From NCBI GenBank assembly GCA_020912385.1, contig CP087220.1:1364001-1428000 (forward strand): a DNA stretch of 64,000 bases, read 5' to 3'. The notes below the pieces were generated by a model. That model was given only the letters and a program-made list of their open reading frames with translations. It searched no databases and was not told the DNA's origin. The translations under genes were made by a program, and so were the position numbers. This DNA is from Neofusicoccum parvum (lineage: Eukaryota; Ascomycota; Dothideomycetes; Botryosphaeriales; Botryosphaeriaceae). Of this stretch, positions 11,501 through 23,163 are shown piece by piece (position 1 is the stretch's first letter; each line of letters opens with the position of its first letter).

Positions 11501-13781
11501 TCACTCCTTGAAGGCAAACATGGTACCGCACTCGAACACAGTGCCGTAATCCCAACACTCGCGCACAATCTCTGGGTCATCCCACCACCATATCATGTCG
11601 CGGCCGACAGTGGGGCCCTTGTCGACGAGCGAGCCCCAAGAGTCTTTCCACAAGCCGCGCGCCACCAGCGCCGCCAGCTCGCCGTGCAGCGCCGGCCCCT
11701 CGCCCGAAGCCGCCTCCTCGGCAGGGTCTTCGAAGAGGGCGGCAAAGTCGGTGCACTTGGTGTTGCTGCCGATCATGCCGTTCCGCCTGTTGTAGTCGAG
11801 GGTGCTGCGCTTGATGTTCTCCTGCCTGCTCTTTCTCCGCAGCGAGTGGAGCGACGTGTGCCTCGACACGCTCTCCTTGGGATGCGCGCACGCCGGCAGC
11901 CTCAGCCGCTGCACCACGAGGTCCTTTTCCCGATCCCCGCCCTCCAGCACCCGGAACCCGCACTCCTTCACCCAACCCGGTAGCAGCGCCAGCGGCCGCG
12001 AACAGAGGAATTCTTTCTCCAGGTTCAGGAGCAGACGCTCTTCAAACCATGCGCGTAACCGCGGCCCCATGGTGGCGCGCACCGGCGTGCCATCGATCAG
12101 TCGGAGCTCGAGGATGCCACCAGGGGCCAGCATCCGGAGAAGGTCGCGAAGGATCGGCTTGATCTTCGCTGACGGGAGATGCGACGGTAGCGCCGCGCAT
12201 CGTATGTGATTGAACGAGTCTGTGGCGTAAGGGAGGGGCAGAAGACCAGCAGAGGGGACAGTCAGAGGATGGACATTAGAGGGAAGGGGAATGCTGGCTA
12301 GTGGTTTGCGAACAGTCAAGAACGAGATGTGCGATTTGGGGTAGATGGCGGATAGCTGATAGACTTCGGCTATCCAGGGATTGATATTAGCATTCGTCAT
12401 TGGCGCGGTGGTGGCGAGTCGCGCGGAGGACGTTGCTTACCCAAGTTGCTATAGAGCTCCAACACTCGTTTCGGCTGCCTGAACAGCGTGGGGAGGCCGA
12501 GCAGAGGCCCGACACCCTGATTCGGCACCAGGGAATTCTCCATGTTCTGCAACTGCAACGCCGTGAGAACCCACAGGTGCTTCTCCACTGCTATCTCGTC
12601 CTCAGCGTACGGATCCTGGGCCAGGACATCTGGAGACGGCTCGTCCTTCAGGCGATCTAGAATGACCTTGGGCCCGGCGCTCTCCATGCGGCGAATGAAA
12701 CGTTGGAATTGCGACAGCTCGGCGGCGTCGGGGTCACAGAGGAATGAGCTTTCGAAAGACTGGCGATTGTTGGACATTGAGTAAGATCGAATGGAGGCGA
12801 TGTCCCAGTCCGAGGGAGCCTCCCAGGTGCATTTTGGACCGGCGTCGGGCGGGGTGTGGTAGGCAGAGCTGGCAGTGTCGTTGTCTAGCGCATACTGGCT
12901 GGAGGAGAAGGATCCTTCCGAACTTGGCGGGGTCAGACTAAGAAGCAGACATGAACTTGCAGCAGAGGAGACGGAGTGAAAAACAACATGAATTGGTGGA
13001 CAGCCATTGCTCTACATACCGACCGCGAGTTGAGGGAGAAGTCTGCTCCTCGTCAGCTATTGTCCTATGGCCGGGTCCGTAGTGAATCTGGGGAGTTTAG
13101 TATGTGCAGGCAACGTGGGACAGACGGCAAGCCAGACGGAGCTCACCTCGGTGCTGCGGGTTGTTGTTCTGGAGACGTAGGAGTCCTCGCTCAGATGCTG
13201 GACCTCGTGGACCTCTACTTCTTCCACGATGCGCTTTTCTCGGTACCCGCCGTCGGGCCCCAGATGCTGAACGGTACACACTGCTCTGCGGGTCAGCCAT
13301 GGCAACAGTGACGGGGGGAGTTGGTGCTACCCGACGAGCGGCGGGTCTGGCCGCGCGGAGAGCGCGGCTCCTGCCAGACGGGCTCCTGCCAATTGGGCTC
13401 CTGCGCGGTGCTCTCGGAGGAGGCGATGGAGGGCAGGGCAGGCAGCACGGGCAGCTGCGAGGTGAGCTGCGACGGCGGCAGCTCGGCGGGCATGCTCCAC
13501 TCGGCATCCTGGACGGGGTCCTTGGGCGTGGACTGCTGGCGGTCGTGCAGCGAGAGCTTGGAGCCCTTGCGCGAGGCGGACTGGTGGGACTTGGGGGTGT
13601 TGTTCTTCCGGCGCGAGGGCAGCGACCAGAAGCTGCTCTTGGAGGTCGACTCGTCGGACTGGAAGCTCTGGGTGGACGAGCCGCCCTCGCGGCCGCGCAG
13701 ACGGCGCTCGCGGCGCTGGCCCACCGTCTCGGCGCACTGGTCGCTCCACGAGAGGTCTGCGGAGAACATTGGGACGCCCAT
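11501..13781 (-). CDS. Methyltransferase-fold protein with degenerate SAM loop
   Basis: Five exons on the minus strand: 13331-13781, 13147-13280, 13020-13087, 12441-12937, 11501-12369; junction phases agree and give 672 residues. Residues 1 to about 300 are low-complexity, rich in Ser, Pro, Gln, with a short QEP-W repeat, so probably disordered. The C-terminal 300 residues read like a fungal SAM-dependent methyltransferase: PYATDSFNHIRC, then LRDLLRMLAPGGILELRLID (motif III-like), then a GP-LRAWFEERLLLNLE segment. The position of motif I reads VLELYSNLG across the fourth splice junction instead of a glycine-rich GxGxG loop, so SAM binding may be lost. Substrate unknown. The start (13781) is the ATG opening MGVPMF; a further in-frame ATG is not obvious upstream. 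Divergent from the AzgA gene. Confidence 0.75.
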
Positions 13782-14756
13782 GCAGCGCTTCGTGGATGCT
13801 CGAGGGTGAGCGGGTTCGAGGACTTGCAGCGGCACAGCGGCACAGCGGGACCAGATCTGAAGAGGGAACCGGCGAAGGAGCTAGGCGGGTGATTGACGCT
13901 GCGGGCGCAGGGCAGCTCGTCATTTCGGGCTGGTGGCTCTTCATGAAGCTTCGGGCTAGGCGGCGCGCCGCGGGGGTTCGGCGCGGCGGCAGACGGGGGC
14001 GTCGCGAGGGAGTCCCTGCCGCATGTCAGCGCGCGGTTTGGGTGCGTGTTAAGCTGCCGTCGCCGTTTCACGCGCCCGCTTTCATCCATGCCGCCGATGA
14101 TCCGCAATCTATCATGCGGCCGATCCGATGCGCCTGAGGCGCGCAAAAAGAACGAGGTGCCTGGCCGGCAGTGGAGGCTGCCTGACGACGCCGGCGGGCG
14201 TGCGCGGCGGCAGCCCAGGGCCGGAGCCGCGCTGCTGTGCGAGCCTAGGCCTGTCGCCCTGCCGCCCTGCCGCCGCGCTGCAGCTGCTGCATCATCGCCC
14301 GCGCGTGCCTGCGCCGCCGTGCCTGCGCCCCGGGCCTGTTCCTGGCGCCGCCGCTGTTCCTGCGCTGCCGAGCGGCGCCAGCCCTACTCCAGCGCCGCGC
14401 TGGCCCTCTTGTCCCCCGGCGGCGCTGCTGGTGTTTGGGAACCCTGTGCTGCCCCGGCTCGCCTCTGTCATCTCCTCCGCCCGGCCTGTGCGCAACAACC
14501 TTCCCGTGGCTGCCGCCGCGCCTCCTAGTCAGTTAGTGCTAACCATCGTCTCAATAGGTCCTGCTGATCGGCGTCACCGTTACTTTCCTCATGCTGCACT
14601 GGCCCAAGACATGCCCGTCCCAGCTTTTGTAAAAGCGTTGCGCCCGCTCTGCCCCACGCCTGGTGAGCAGCGTTCCCCAGCTTGTGCTGTGTCGCCATCC
14701 GTTTGCCTTTCTTTCGAACGCTCGTTGCACCTTTCTTCGTTCTTGCAGTCCTAGCC
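13782..14756. promoter_or_regulatory. Divergent promoter region, methyltransferase-like gene and azgA
   Basis: 975 bp between two divergent start codons. GC-rich, with C/G-rich repeats of CTGCCGCC type around 14200-14400. Any open frames here are antisense shadows or chance frames. A CT-rich stretch (14690-14750) just before the azgA start is typical of a fungal core promoter. Confidence 0.45.
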
Positions 14757-16845
14757 ATGGAGGCCGTTCGCCAGCAGAGCCGGCGTCTCGACCGCTTCCT
14801 CGCCGACTCCAAGTTCGGCCGTGTATTCCGCCTTGAAGGTTCCGGCCATGTAGGTTGCCCTTGGGCTGTTAGAGTTGCTGCCGTCCAGCGCAGTGTGGAG
14901 CCTCCTCTCGTTCCCGGATAGTCTATCTAACTTTGCTCTACTCTCCAGGCCGAAGAGATTCGGGATGCTCGCTTCCTGACTGAGGTGCGCGCTGGCGTGA
15001 CGACCTTTTTCACCATGGCCTACATCATCGCCGTCAATGCCACCATCCTGACCGATTCCGGTGGCACGTGTGAGTGCCGCGATGCTCGGGACCCGACCTG
15101 CAGCAACGATTCCGACTACCAGTCGTGTCTGATCGGCCTGAATCGCGACCTGATCACCGCCACCACTGCCATCGCCGCCTTCGGCTCTTTCTTCTTCGGC
15201 CTTGTCACCAATCTGCCTGTCGCCCTGGCCACTGGCATGGGCCTCAATGCGTACTTCACCTATCAGGTCGTCGGCTTCCACGGAACTGGCAGGGTGCCCT
15301 ACGGCTTGGCGTTGACTGCCGTGTTCGTCGAGGGCTTCATCTTCATCTTCCTGTCCCTCCTGGGCATGCGCCAATGGCTCGTGCGCATGCTACCGACCTC
15401 CCTCAAGGTCGCCGCCGCCTGCGGCATTGGCCTCTTCCTCGCCGAGATTGGCCTGTCGTATAGTGCAGGCATCGGTGCCATCACCGGCGCCTCTGCCACG
15501 CCCTTGGACCTGGCCGGCTGCCAGCCTGAATTCAGGGACGAGTTCGGCGAATGCCAGAGCCACAAGATGCAGAATCCGACGGTAAGTAATCTCTGTGAGT
15601 CCGTATGACGCGTGGACGGCCTGACTGACCGACAACTAGTTGTGGATCGGCGTCTTTTGCGGTGGAATTCTGACTGCGTTCCTTATGTCGTATAAGGTGA
15701 AGAGCGCTATGATCATCGGCATCTTGCTGGTGTCCGTTATCTCTTGGCCGTGAGTCAGCTGACAGATACCAACCGTCTATCTGAGACAAACAACTGACTT
15801 GCACCCCAGACGTGGGACTTCCGTCACCTTTTTCCCCTACACGCCGGATGGTGACGCCAAGTTCGACTTCTTCAAGAATGTCGTTACGTTTCACCCCATT
15901 GAGCGAACCCTCAATGCACTGGATTGGAACATCACCAGGGCGCCTGCCGAGTTCGTCCTGGCGCTCTTCACTTTCTTGTATGTCGACATCATCGACTGCA
16001 CGGCGACTCTGTACAGCATGGCGCGCTTCTCCGGTGTGGTCGACGCGTCAACAGGTGATTTCCCGCGCTCGACGGCCGCGTACTGTACGGATGCCTTTAG
16101 CATCAGCGTCGGTGCCCTGTTTGGCCTCAGCCCGGTGACTGCCTTCATCGAATCCGGTGCCGGCATTGCCGAGGGTGGTAAGACTGGGCTTACTGCCATG
16201 ACGACGGGCCTCTGCTTCTTCATCTCGCTCTTCTTCGCCCCCATCTTCGCGTCGATCCCACCCTGGGCGACGGGCTGCACGCTCGTGCTGGTGGGCGCAA
16301 TGATGGTGCGCCAGGTAGTCGCCATCAACTGGCGCTACATCGGAGACGCGGTGCCAGCCTTCGTCACCATCATCTTCGTCCCCATGTCGTACAGCACGGC
16401 GTACGGCCTGATCGCCGGCATCCTGACCTACGTCGCCATCAACACGCCCATCTCGTTCCTCCGCTGGGCGTCGCGCGGCCGCATCACGCCCGCCGACGAG
16501 GAGTCGCGCGAGTACTGGAGCTACAACCCGGGCGGCAACTCGCCCTGGTTCATCTCCGTCGTCAAGTCGGCCGTGTCCCGCGTCGGCGGCGCCGGCCAGT
16601 CGGACCTCAAGGCCCGCGAGCTCGAGAGCCGCGACTCGACCGAGCAGTCGCACAGCTTCAACCGCGGCGTCGACGTCAAGATCGGCGACGCCATGCGCCC
16701 CGGCCCCGACCACCACAACCCCAGCAGGGCCAGCATGAACCCCAAGCTGGCGAGCATGGAGATGGCCAGGACGAACGATAAGGAGCCGGATATCGAGCGG
16801 TTCGACCTTCGCCAGTTCCGCGTGACGCCTGAGCGGCGTGACTGA
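14757..16845 (+). CDS. azgA: AzgA-type purine (adenine/guanine/hypoxanthine) permease
   Basis: Plasma-membrane proton symporter for adenine, guanine and hypoxanthine, of the AzgA branch of nucleobase transporters. Four exons: 14757-14849, 14949-15581, 15640-15749, 15810-16845; 623 residues. The N-terminus carries the family stretch RDARFLTEVRAGVTTFFTMAYIIAVN leading into the first membrane helix. Later signatures are FGLVTNLPVALATGMGLNAYF, a DIIDCTATL segment and GALFGLSPVTAFIESGAGI, which form the substrate-binding helices. The extracytosolic insert with several Cys residues (about 55-75) is usual for fungal AzgA. The tail after about residue 540 is hydrophilic. In other fungi the gene responds to purine induction and nitrogen repression; that is family knowledge, not read here. 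Convergent with EBP2. Confidence 0.93.
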
Positions 16846-17742
16846 GAGCGTTCTTTTGTCCTCGGCTTCCCCCTACCTTAACTGTATGAATATCATGACA
16901 TAAGTGTGTGTTTCTAATATTTCACTTTCCTTTCTGGTTTTTCCTTTTGGCCTGTCTCCTTTGCAGTCCTGGATCCATGATTTATCCCGGTAAACGGAGC
17001 ATATATACCTGAGCGGCGGGTGTGTGAAGCACCATGAGATGGAAGAAAGGTTGGTCGGGCGGGACAGGGTCATCGTCCCTTGAAAGTATCGTTGGCGTGT
17101 CAATATCCGTTAGTTTGGATGTTGGCGGGACGGGATAACTGTGATTCTTTCTTTTCCCTTTATTCGGCGCGGGCCGCTGAAGAGAGGGACAAGAAGGCTC
17201 ATGGTTCTTCTACCCTTGTAGTTGAAGGTTGTACCCGGGTTTTCTATTGATTGTTGGAAAGTAAACGTAGTAAAGACGGAAGTCAAAAGCCAGATAAATA
17301 TGTTTAAGCATGCGAAATCTGAAAGGTATCAACCACTTCTTTGAGACTACAGTCGTGAATGAACACCAAAAAAAAAGGACGTGCTTGGTATACAGCTACG
17401 ATACTAGGATCGTTTTTGTCGAACCGCCTTTTTTTTTTCTTCACCAGTGGCAGAAAGCGAGACTTCAAACGTACCGGTTCTTTCAACATCCTTCGCTCCA
17501 TTTCTCTGACGTGACCTGTGCGCGGTTCGAGACGGTGTGCAACTTTAAAACACAGACAGGAAGTTCGGTAGTGTCAACGCCGCAAAACGCCTCCCAATGC
17601 CCTTTTTTGTTCGAGAAGAAAAAATGCCCCCGCCCCCTCAAGCCACCGGAATCCTCCATCGTCGAATCCTCCATCGTCTTTTTTAGACTTCAGCCACGCG
17701 CATCACCACGTCACCGCGCTACTCTCAGCTCTTGTCCCGTCT
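16846..17742. other. Convergent 3' intergenic region, azgA and EBP2
   Basis: 897 bp between two gene 3' ends. Noticeably AT-richer than the flanking exons, with short A and T runs. Nothing coding or structural was recognised. Confidence 0.5.
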
Positions 17743-19095
17743 TCACTTCCTCGCGTTTCTTCTAGCCTTGCCGGGCCGTTGCTTCGCGCCTCCGGCCTTC
17801 ATCTTCTTGACCGAGAAGCCCTTCATGTCGGCGCTAGAGTTCGCGTCGTTGCTCTTAGCGAAGCGCTTCTTGCCGCCGAAGCCGTACTTGGCGTCCTTCT
17901 TCGCGCGCTTGGGGTTGGGTGCACCGCCGCGTCCTTGCTTGCGCGCGAGCTTTTCCTTGCGCTCGGTCTCGGCGGTATCTTCGAGCGCGACGTCGAAGAG
18001 GTCGTCTTCCTTTTCCTTTTCGAGGTCTGCACCTTGACGTTCTGTGCGATGGAGTGGGTTAGCGTTTAGTAGAAGGTAGGTTGTGCAGTTGTGAGGGGAA
18101 AGGCGTTTACGTACTTCTCTTGAGTAGGTTGATCTTCTCCATGGTCTCGCGCTTCGACTTGGCCTTCTCCTGCTCCTTTGCGACCTGCACGGCCTTGCCG
18201 AACTTCTTGAGGTCGCGTTGGCGGCGAGCCTCGGCGGCAGCCTTCTTGCCGGCGGCCTCGTCGATCAGCTTCTGCTTGATCTTGCCCATGTGCTCGTCGC
18301 TCTTTACCATCTCGGCGAAGTAGTCGGTCGGCCGCGAGAACGGCACACCCTCCTTCTTCAACGCGCCCCGCGCCGTCTTGACCGCCGACAATGCCTGCTG
18401 GTAGAAGGCCAGCTCGCGGCCCAGGTCGTCGTTTGTGTCGGCAATCTCGATGGCCTCGTCAGATGTCACAGCTTGGTGGTCGGAGAAGGGCAGCTTCTTG
18501 GTCTTCCATTCGATGCGGTGCACGGCGGCGAGCAGGGCGGACGTGTTGTTGATGGTGAGGCGTTGGTGGGGGACGATGTCGCCCTTTTCGTCGGAGGCGA
18601 CGGAGTCGAGGTCGGAGAGGGGTACGTCTTCTTCTTCTTCGTCGTCATCATCGTCGTCTTCGGCGTCTTCGAGCTCCTCGCCGCTGGAATCGGAGTCGTC
18701 CTCCTCGAGTCTAGACAGGTCGATCTGCAGGTCGAGTGTCAGTAAAATCCCCCGAGCAGGCAGATGACCGAGAACCATACCTTTGAGCTCTCCTCCTCTT
18801 CGCTGTCCTCGTCGTCCTCGCTTTCGCCGTCCTTTGCGGCGGCCTTGCGTATATCGGAGCGGATCTGCTTCTCCGCCTCGTCTCCACCTGAGCTTGAGTC
18901 CTCCTGCGCCTCACCGTTCACGGTGACACCACCCTCGACATCACCCTCCTCATCGCTGCTGCTATCCTCTTCTTCCTTCTGTTGCTTGCGCTTCTCGGCC
19001 TGCTTCGCGAGGCGCTTCTGCTTGTCCTTCTTGTAATCGAAGCCCTTTTCCTTCTGGAGGAGATTCAGCAGCTTGCTACCGCCCTTCTTGACCAT
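17743..19095 (-). CDS. EBP2: rRNA-processing protein EBP2
   Basis: Nucleolar protein needed for 27S pre-rRNA processing and 60S assembly. Three exons: 18781-19095, 18115-18724, 17743-18041; 407 residues. The N-terminal half alternates Lys-rich and very acidic Ser/Glu/Asp stretches, typical of nucleolar proteins and likely phosphorylated. The conserved EBP2 core follows: RIEWKTKKLPFSDH, then a helix with the frame DLGRELAFYQQAL, then RPTDYFAEMVKSDEHM. The tail carries KYGFGGKKRFAKSNDANSS and a basic end ending in ARK. The 18115/18041 junction is fixed by phase 1 on both sides and rebuilds NLLKRKRQGADLEKEKEDD. Length and motif order match the family. It faces HSBP1 head to head. Confidence 0.93.
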
Positions 19096-19414
19096 GTTGA
19101 CTGCGCGACGGGATCGGGGCAAAGGAATTGGGTGGGTGGGCTCGTCGGACGGAGTTGCTGTCGCGCAGCTGTTCGGCTTCCGAAATTTTTGGAGAGCAGC
19201 GACGGGCGCAATCTTGGCGCCGCTCACCGCCCGCGGCTGGCCCGTGCGATGCGGCCTCCCCCGGGCGTCAGCCCTGCAACCCACGTGCGCCGCTTCAAAG
19301 ACACCCAACAACCTCTCGACTCTCGCGCTGTTCTCTCCACGTTGATCCTCTCTGCGCCGCCCGGCCCAAGTTGTCGCTGCTGCCGCGTATCGCCAGCCTC
19401 TCGCTCATTCCACC
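19096..19414. promoter_or_regulatory. Shared EBP2/HSBP1 divergent promoter region
   Basis: 319 bp between divergent starts. No perfect nGAAnnTTCn heat-shock element array was seen. The 3' part is pyrimidine-rich before the HSBP1 start. Confidence 0.5.
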
Positions 19415-19949
19415 ATGTCAGACCGTGCCGACGCAGCCACTCCCAGCTCGGTACGCTGATCCCCTGCCGCTCTCCCCAATTTCCCTTCTCCGCGACGGTG
19501 GACGATGGGCTGACCAGCCCCTAGACTGGAGGAGAGAGCTCCGCCGAACTCGTGGCCGTCGTTGACGATTTGATCAACCAACTTTCTTCAAAGTTCACCA
19601 ATATCTCTAAGGAGCTACTAGAAAAGAGTGAGTTGGGCCAGGCCTGTTCTTCCCAAGTTCTCGCTCTCCTGAGTCATTGTCGCTTCGCTGTTTCTGCCCT
19701 TCATTCCGCTCACTTTCACACCCTCTATCTTAATGCTCTCTTCTATTCTCCGGTACTGCATGCTTGGTTTCATTGCGAGCCCGAGCCCTCAATCACGTGC
19801 CGCCAGGGGTCTCGCGGATGTTTCTCCCCCGAAGGATGTCCACCGTCCGCTAACCAGGCCTAGTGGACGATATGAGTCGCCGTCTCGACACCCTAGAGAC
19901 CACGATTCAAACAGGGGCCGAGCCGAAGAGCGACAGCGAGGACAAGTGA
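19415..19949 (+). CDS. HSBP1: Heat shock factor-binding protein 1 family
   Basis: Small coiled-coil protein of the HSBP1 family, which in animals binds heat-shock factor trimers and dampens their activity; the role in fungi is little studied. Three exons: 19415-19450, 19525-19627, 19864-19949; 74 residues. The second exon encodes ELVAVVDDLINQLSSKFTNI and the third DDMSRRLDTLETTIQ, which together give the continuous hydrophobic heptads and the DDMSxRLDxLE signature of the family. Phase 1 on both sides of the 236-nt second intron supports the join. The tail is acidic and ends SDSEDK. The exons are too short to appear as one open frame. Confidence 0.88.
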
Positions 19950-21003
19950 TTTTCAGAAACACTCCCCGGCCCTTATCGCAACGGCCACAACGGCACTTTC
20001 CCCACTTCCCCCCATCACATCACATCTCGGTTTCAAAGGGTCTGAGGATCATCTCCAAAGACGGGTTCACCGGAGTTTCGGACGAGCAGGAGGCGAGTTC
20101 TTAAGGTTTCAAGGCATCCATTTAATCCGTACGCCACCATTTTCTCACCACCACGCTTTCGGATGCGGCCCTGAGTCCTGCATCGTCACCATGCGTCTGC
20201 CGGACGAGCGTTCATATGTCCGGTGGAACTACCCGAGGATCGCGACTGGCAGATGAACAGCGGAGGCCTGGTTGGGGACTTGAGTTTCGGCGATTCTTCT
20301 CTTTTCGGCAAATGGAGGGAGGACATTGTGTGAGCTACTGCAAGAAGACAGTCTTTATTCCCTTTGTACATGACTCCCCAATAAAGGATGTGTGCGCGAA
20401 TCAGCTCGCGTTACGCTAGTTCTTCTTGTACGCCCACCGAACGTTCGGGACCTTACTGCGTACGAGTAACGCTCCGTACTCTCTCCCGGGTAGTGAATGA
20501 AGCTTAAACGACATAAACCTCAACACGAGTCTTGCGCGCGTACCAAATTGATCCACGCCGGGCTTCCTGGTGCTTAGCTGAACTAGAGGAAATAAACATT
20601 GTTTGTTGGAAGAAGCTTTCCATCTGCGCGGCACGATCACTCGCTTTGGGCAGGCAGCCGATGCCATACTTTCCGAGCGACGGGAAACATTGTTACTCAG
20701 GCTGACGTACTGCCCACTAACAACCTAATCTCGACGGTAAGATCACTTGACTAAGCGCATATTTCGGAATTGCCGGAGGAAAAAGCATAAACTTTTTTGT
20801 TTGCTCGAGCAAGGTCATTCGAGTATCTCTAGAACTACCTGAAAGAAACTTGGCGAAACATGGAAAGAAAAGAAACAAAACATCCCTGTTGGTATCATAT
20901 CTCATAATCGAAATCTTATCTTCGTCACCGCTCTCCAAAACTCACATCCGCACCTCTATTGCTCCGCCCTGTACACCGCGAAACGAAGAGCCCCGAAATT
21001 TCA
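19950..21003. other. Convergent 3' intergenic region, HSBP1 and NCS1 permease
   Basis: 1,054 bp, moderately AT-rich, between two gene 3' ends. No reading frame with a recognisable domain and no RNA gene seen. Confidence 0.5.
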
Positions 21004-23163
21004 TCACAAGTACTGCTGCTGCTTCGCCGCCGCCGCCTCGCGATCCTCCTCCCTATCCGTCGCCTTCCCGCCGGTCACGACCTCCTCGTCGTACGCGTCG
21101 CTCGCGCGATCGTCGTACGCCAGGCGCACATCGGTGATCTCATCGCCGACCTCCATCCACACGTCGCTGGTGGCGGGGATGGGCGAGATTTTGCACAGGG
21201 CCCAGTACATGCCGCTGCTGACGATGAAGCCGGCGAAGAAGTTGACGTTGTAGATGTAGGTGGCGCCGATGGGGACCTTGGTGCCGACGGCACCGGCGAA
21301 GCCGACGACGTTGATGAGGATGCCGGCGATGTAGGCGGCGTAGCCGCGCCAGTGGAAGCCCAGCGTGAAGAAGTACGCGCCCGTCTTGCGGCCCGAGTAC
21401 AGCTGCTTGATGTCGAGGTAGCCGCGCCGCACGAAGTAGTAGTCCGAGATCATGACGCCCGCGATCGACGAGAGGAAGACGGAGTATGCGGAGAGGTAGG
21501 TGGTGAAGTTGTTGTTGGACGACAGCAGGTTCCACGGGCACATGCACAGGCCGACCAGCGCGCAGATGTAGCCGCCGCGTCGGATGTTGATGTAGCGCGG
21601 CAGCAGCGCCGTCATGTCTGTGCCAGCGGAGACGGAGTTGGCGGCGATGTTGGTGCCGAGCTGGGCGAGCGTGAACGCTGCGGCGATGCAGAAGACGCCG
21701 AAGCGGTTGGCGGACGTGGCCTCGGTGTTGAGCACCCGCGTGAGGAGGTCGAGCGGGTTCCAGATCGGGTCCTCGTTGGGGTAGATGATGGTGGCGGAGG
21801 AGGACACGATGATGCCGATGAAGGACGTGATGGCGAAGCCCAGCGGGATCGTGAACAGCTGCGACCAGAAGGCCGACTTGGGCGTCTTGGCGAAACGCGT
21901 GAAGTCGGGGTCGTTGACGATGAGCGTGGCGAAGTTGGCGATGGAGCTCATGATGCCCTTGACGATCTCCCATGCCAGAGCGCTGCCCTGGATCGATGAC
22001 GGCTGGTGCACGATCGGGCCCACGCCGCCGGCCTTGACGACGAACCAGATGAAAAAGGCGATACCGGCGACGGGGACGATGTATGCCTTGACGGTGAAGA
22101 GATGGCGGATTTGGTGGACTGGGAACCAGATGGCAGGGAGACTGCCGATCCAGAAAAGGAAGAAGCTGACAAACATGACCGTCGAAGTACCGGAGCCCTC
22201 AATGCCGTTGGGAACCACACCCTATTAGTTGCTAGTCAGTCTCTAAACGTGACCAAAGCGAATGTAAGGTTTCGGCTTACCTCTCTCCAGTTGTTCCAGA
22301 TGGCGCGGATCATCAATTGCACGCATTGGCCGCCAATCCAGGCCTGCACACCGTACCAAACACATGCCATTGCTGCACGGTTGAAAACGGGCCAAAGCGA
22401 ACCCCAGACTCCGAACGACGATCTGTTCACCACGGGGAAACCGATGTGGTACATGGCGCCAATTCGACCGGTAGCACAGATGAAGCAGGCTGCAATAGCG
22501 TAACCAATCCACACGCAGATCCAGGCCTGCCACCACGAACAGCCGTTCTTGATGGTTGAGGACGCAATCATCCAGGTGTTGATGTTGAAAGAGTCGGCTG
22601 ATGGTCATGTCAGTATGGACTGATTCAGAAAAGATGGAGAATTGAAAAAAAAAAAAAAAAAGAAGGATTAAGGAAAATGAAGACTGACCAACCCAAAACC
22701 CGACAAAATTCCAGGAACCCCATTTGCGGCGTGCGGGCTCCACGGGCTTCAAGTCATGGTTGGTGAGCATGAGCTGGGTGTTGGTGAGACCGGGCTCATT
22801 CTCCACGGCGATCTTGCCCGCATAGTGGGCGATGCGCGAGGACTTGACCTTCTCCATTGCGGCCTGGACTGAGGGCGAATCTGAACGCAGGAAGGGCTGG
22901 ACGTCGCCGTACTGGACGTCGTAGTCGGAGTCGGTGGACGGGCGCAGGAGCGGCGACTTTTGCGACGACGAGGATGGCGACGCGGGCTGACGTAGGGAGG
23001 CGGCACGCGGCGTTGAGGGCCTGCTTGACGAGGACGCGGGCTGGATGAGGGGCTCCCGCTCCGGCTCGTGGTCGTCTACTAGTTGGCAGCCAGAGGGGTC
23101 AGAGGAGGCGGGCAGGCTTTTAAGAGGGACACTGGGCTGAGGCTGGTGGCGAGGTCGTACCAT
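21004..23163 (-). CDS. NCS1 family permease, Fur type (uracil/allantoin/uridine)
   Basis: Membrane proton symporter of the nucleobase-cation-symport-1 family. Three exons: 22689-23163, 22281-22597, 21004-22221; 669 residues. A long Ser/Pro-rich cytosolic N-terminus (about 130 residues) precedes [32 protein letters not shown], split by the first intron; the [10 protein letters not shown] segment is the family's first-helix substrate motif. Further marks are [33 protein letters not shown] and [15 protein letters not shown], all typical of Fur/Dal4-like members. About 12 hydrophobic segments are present. Which substrate (uracil, allantoin, uridine or another) cannot be told from sequence reading alone, so no symbol is given. 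The first intron contains a 17-nt A run (22645-22661). The true start is ATG at 23163; the upstream GTG is not used. Confidence 0.92.
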
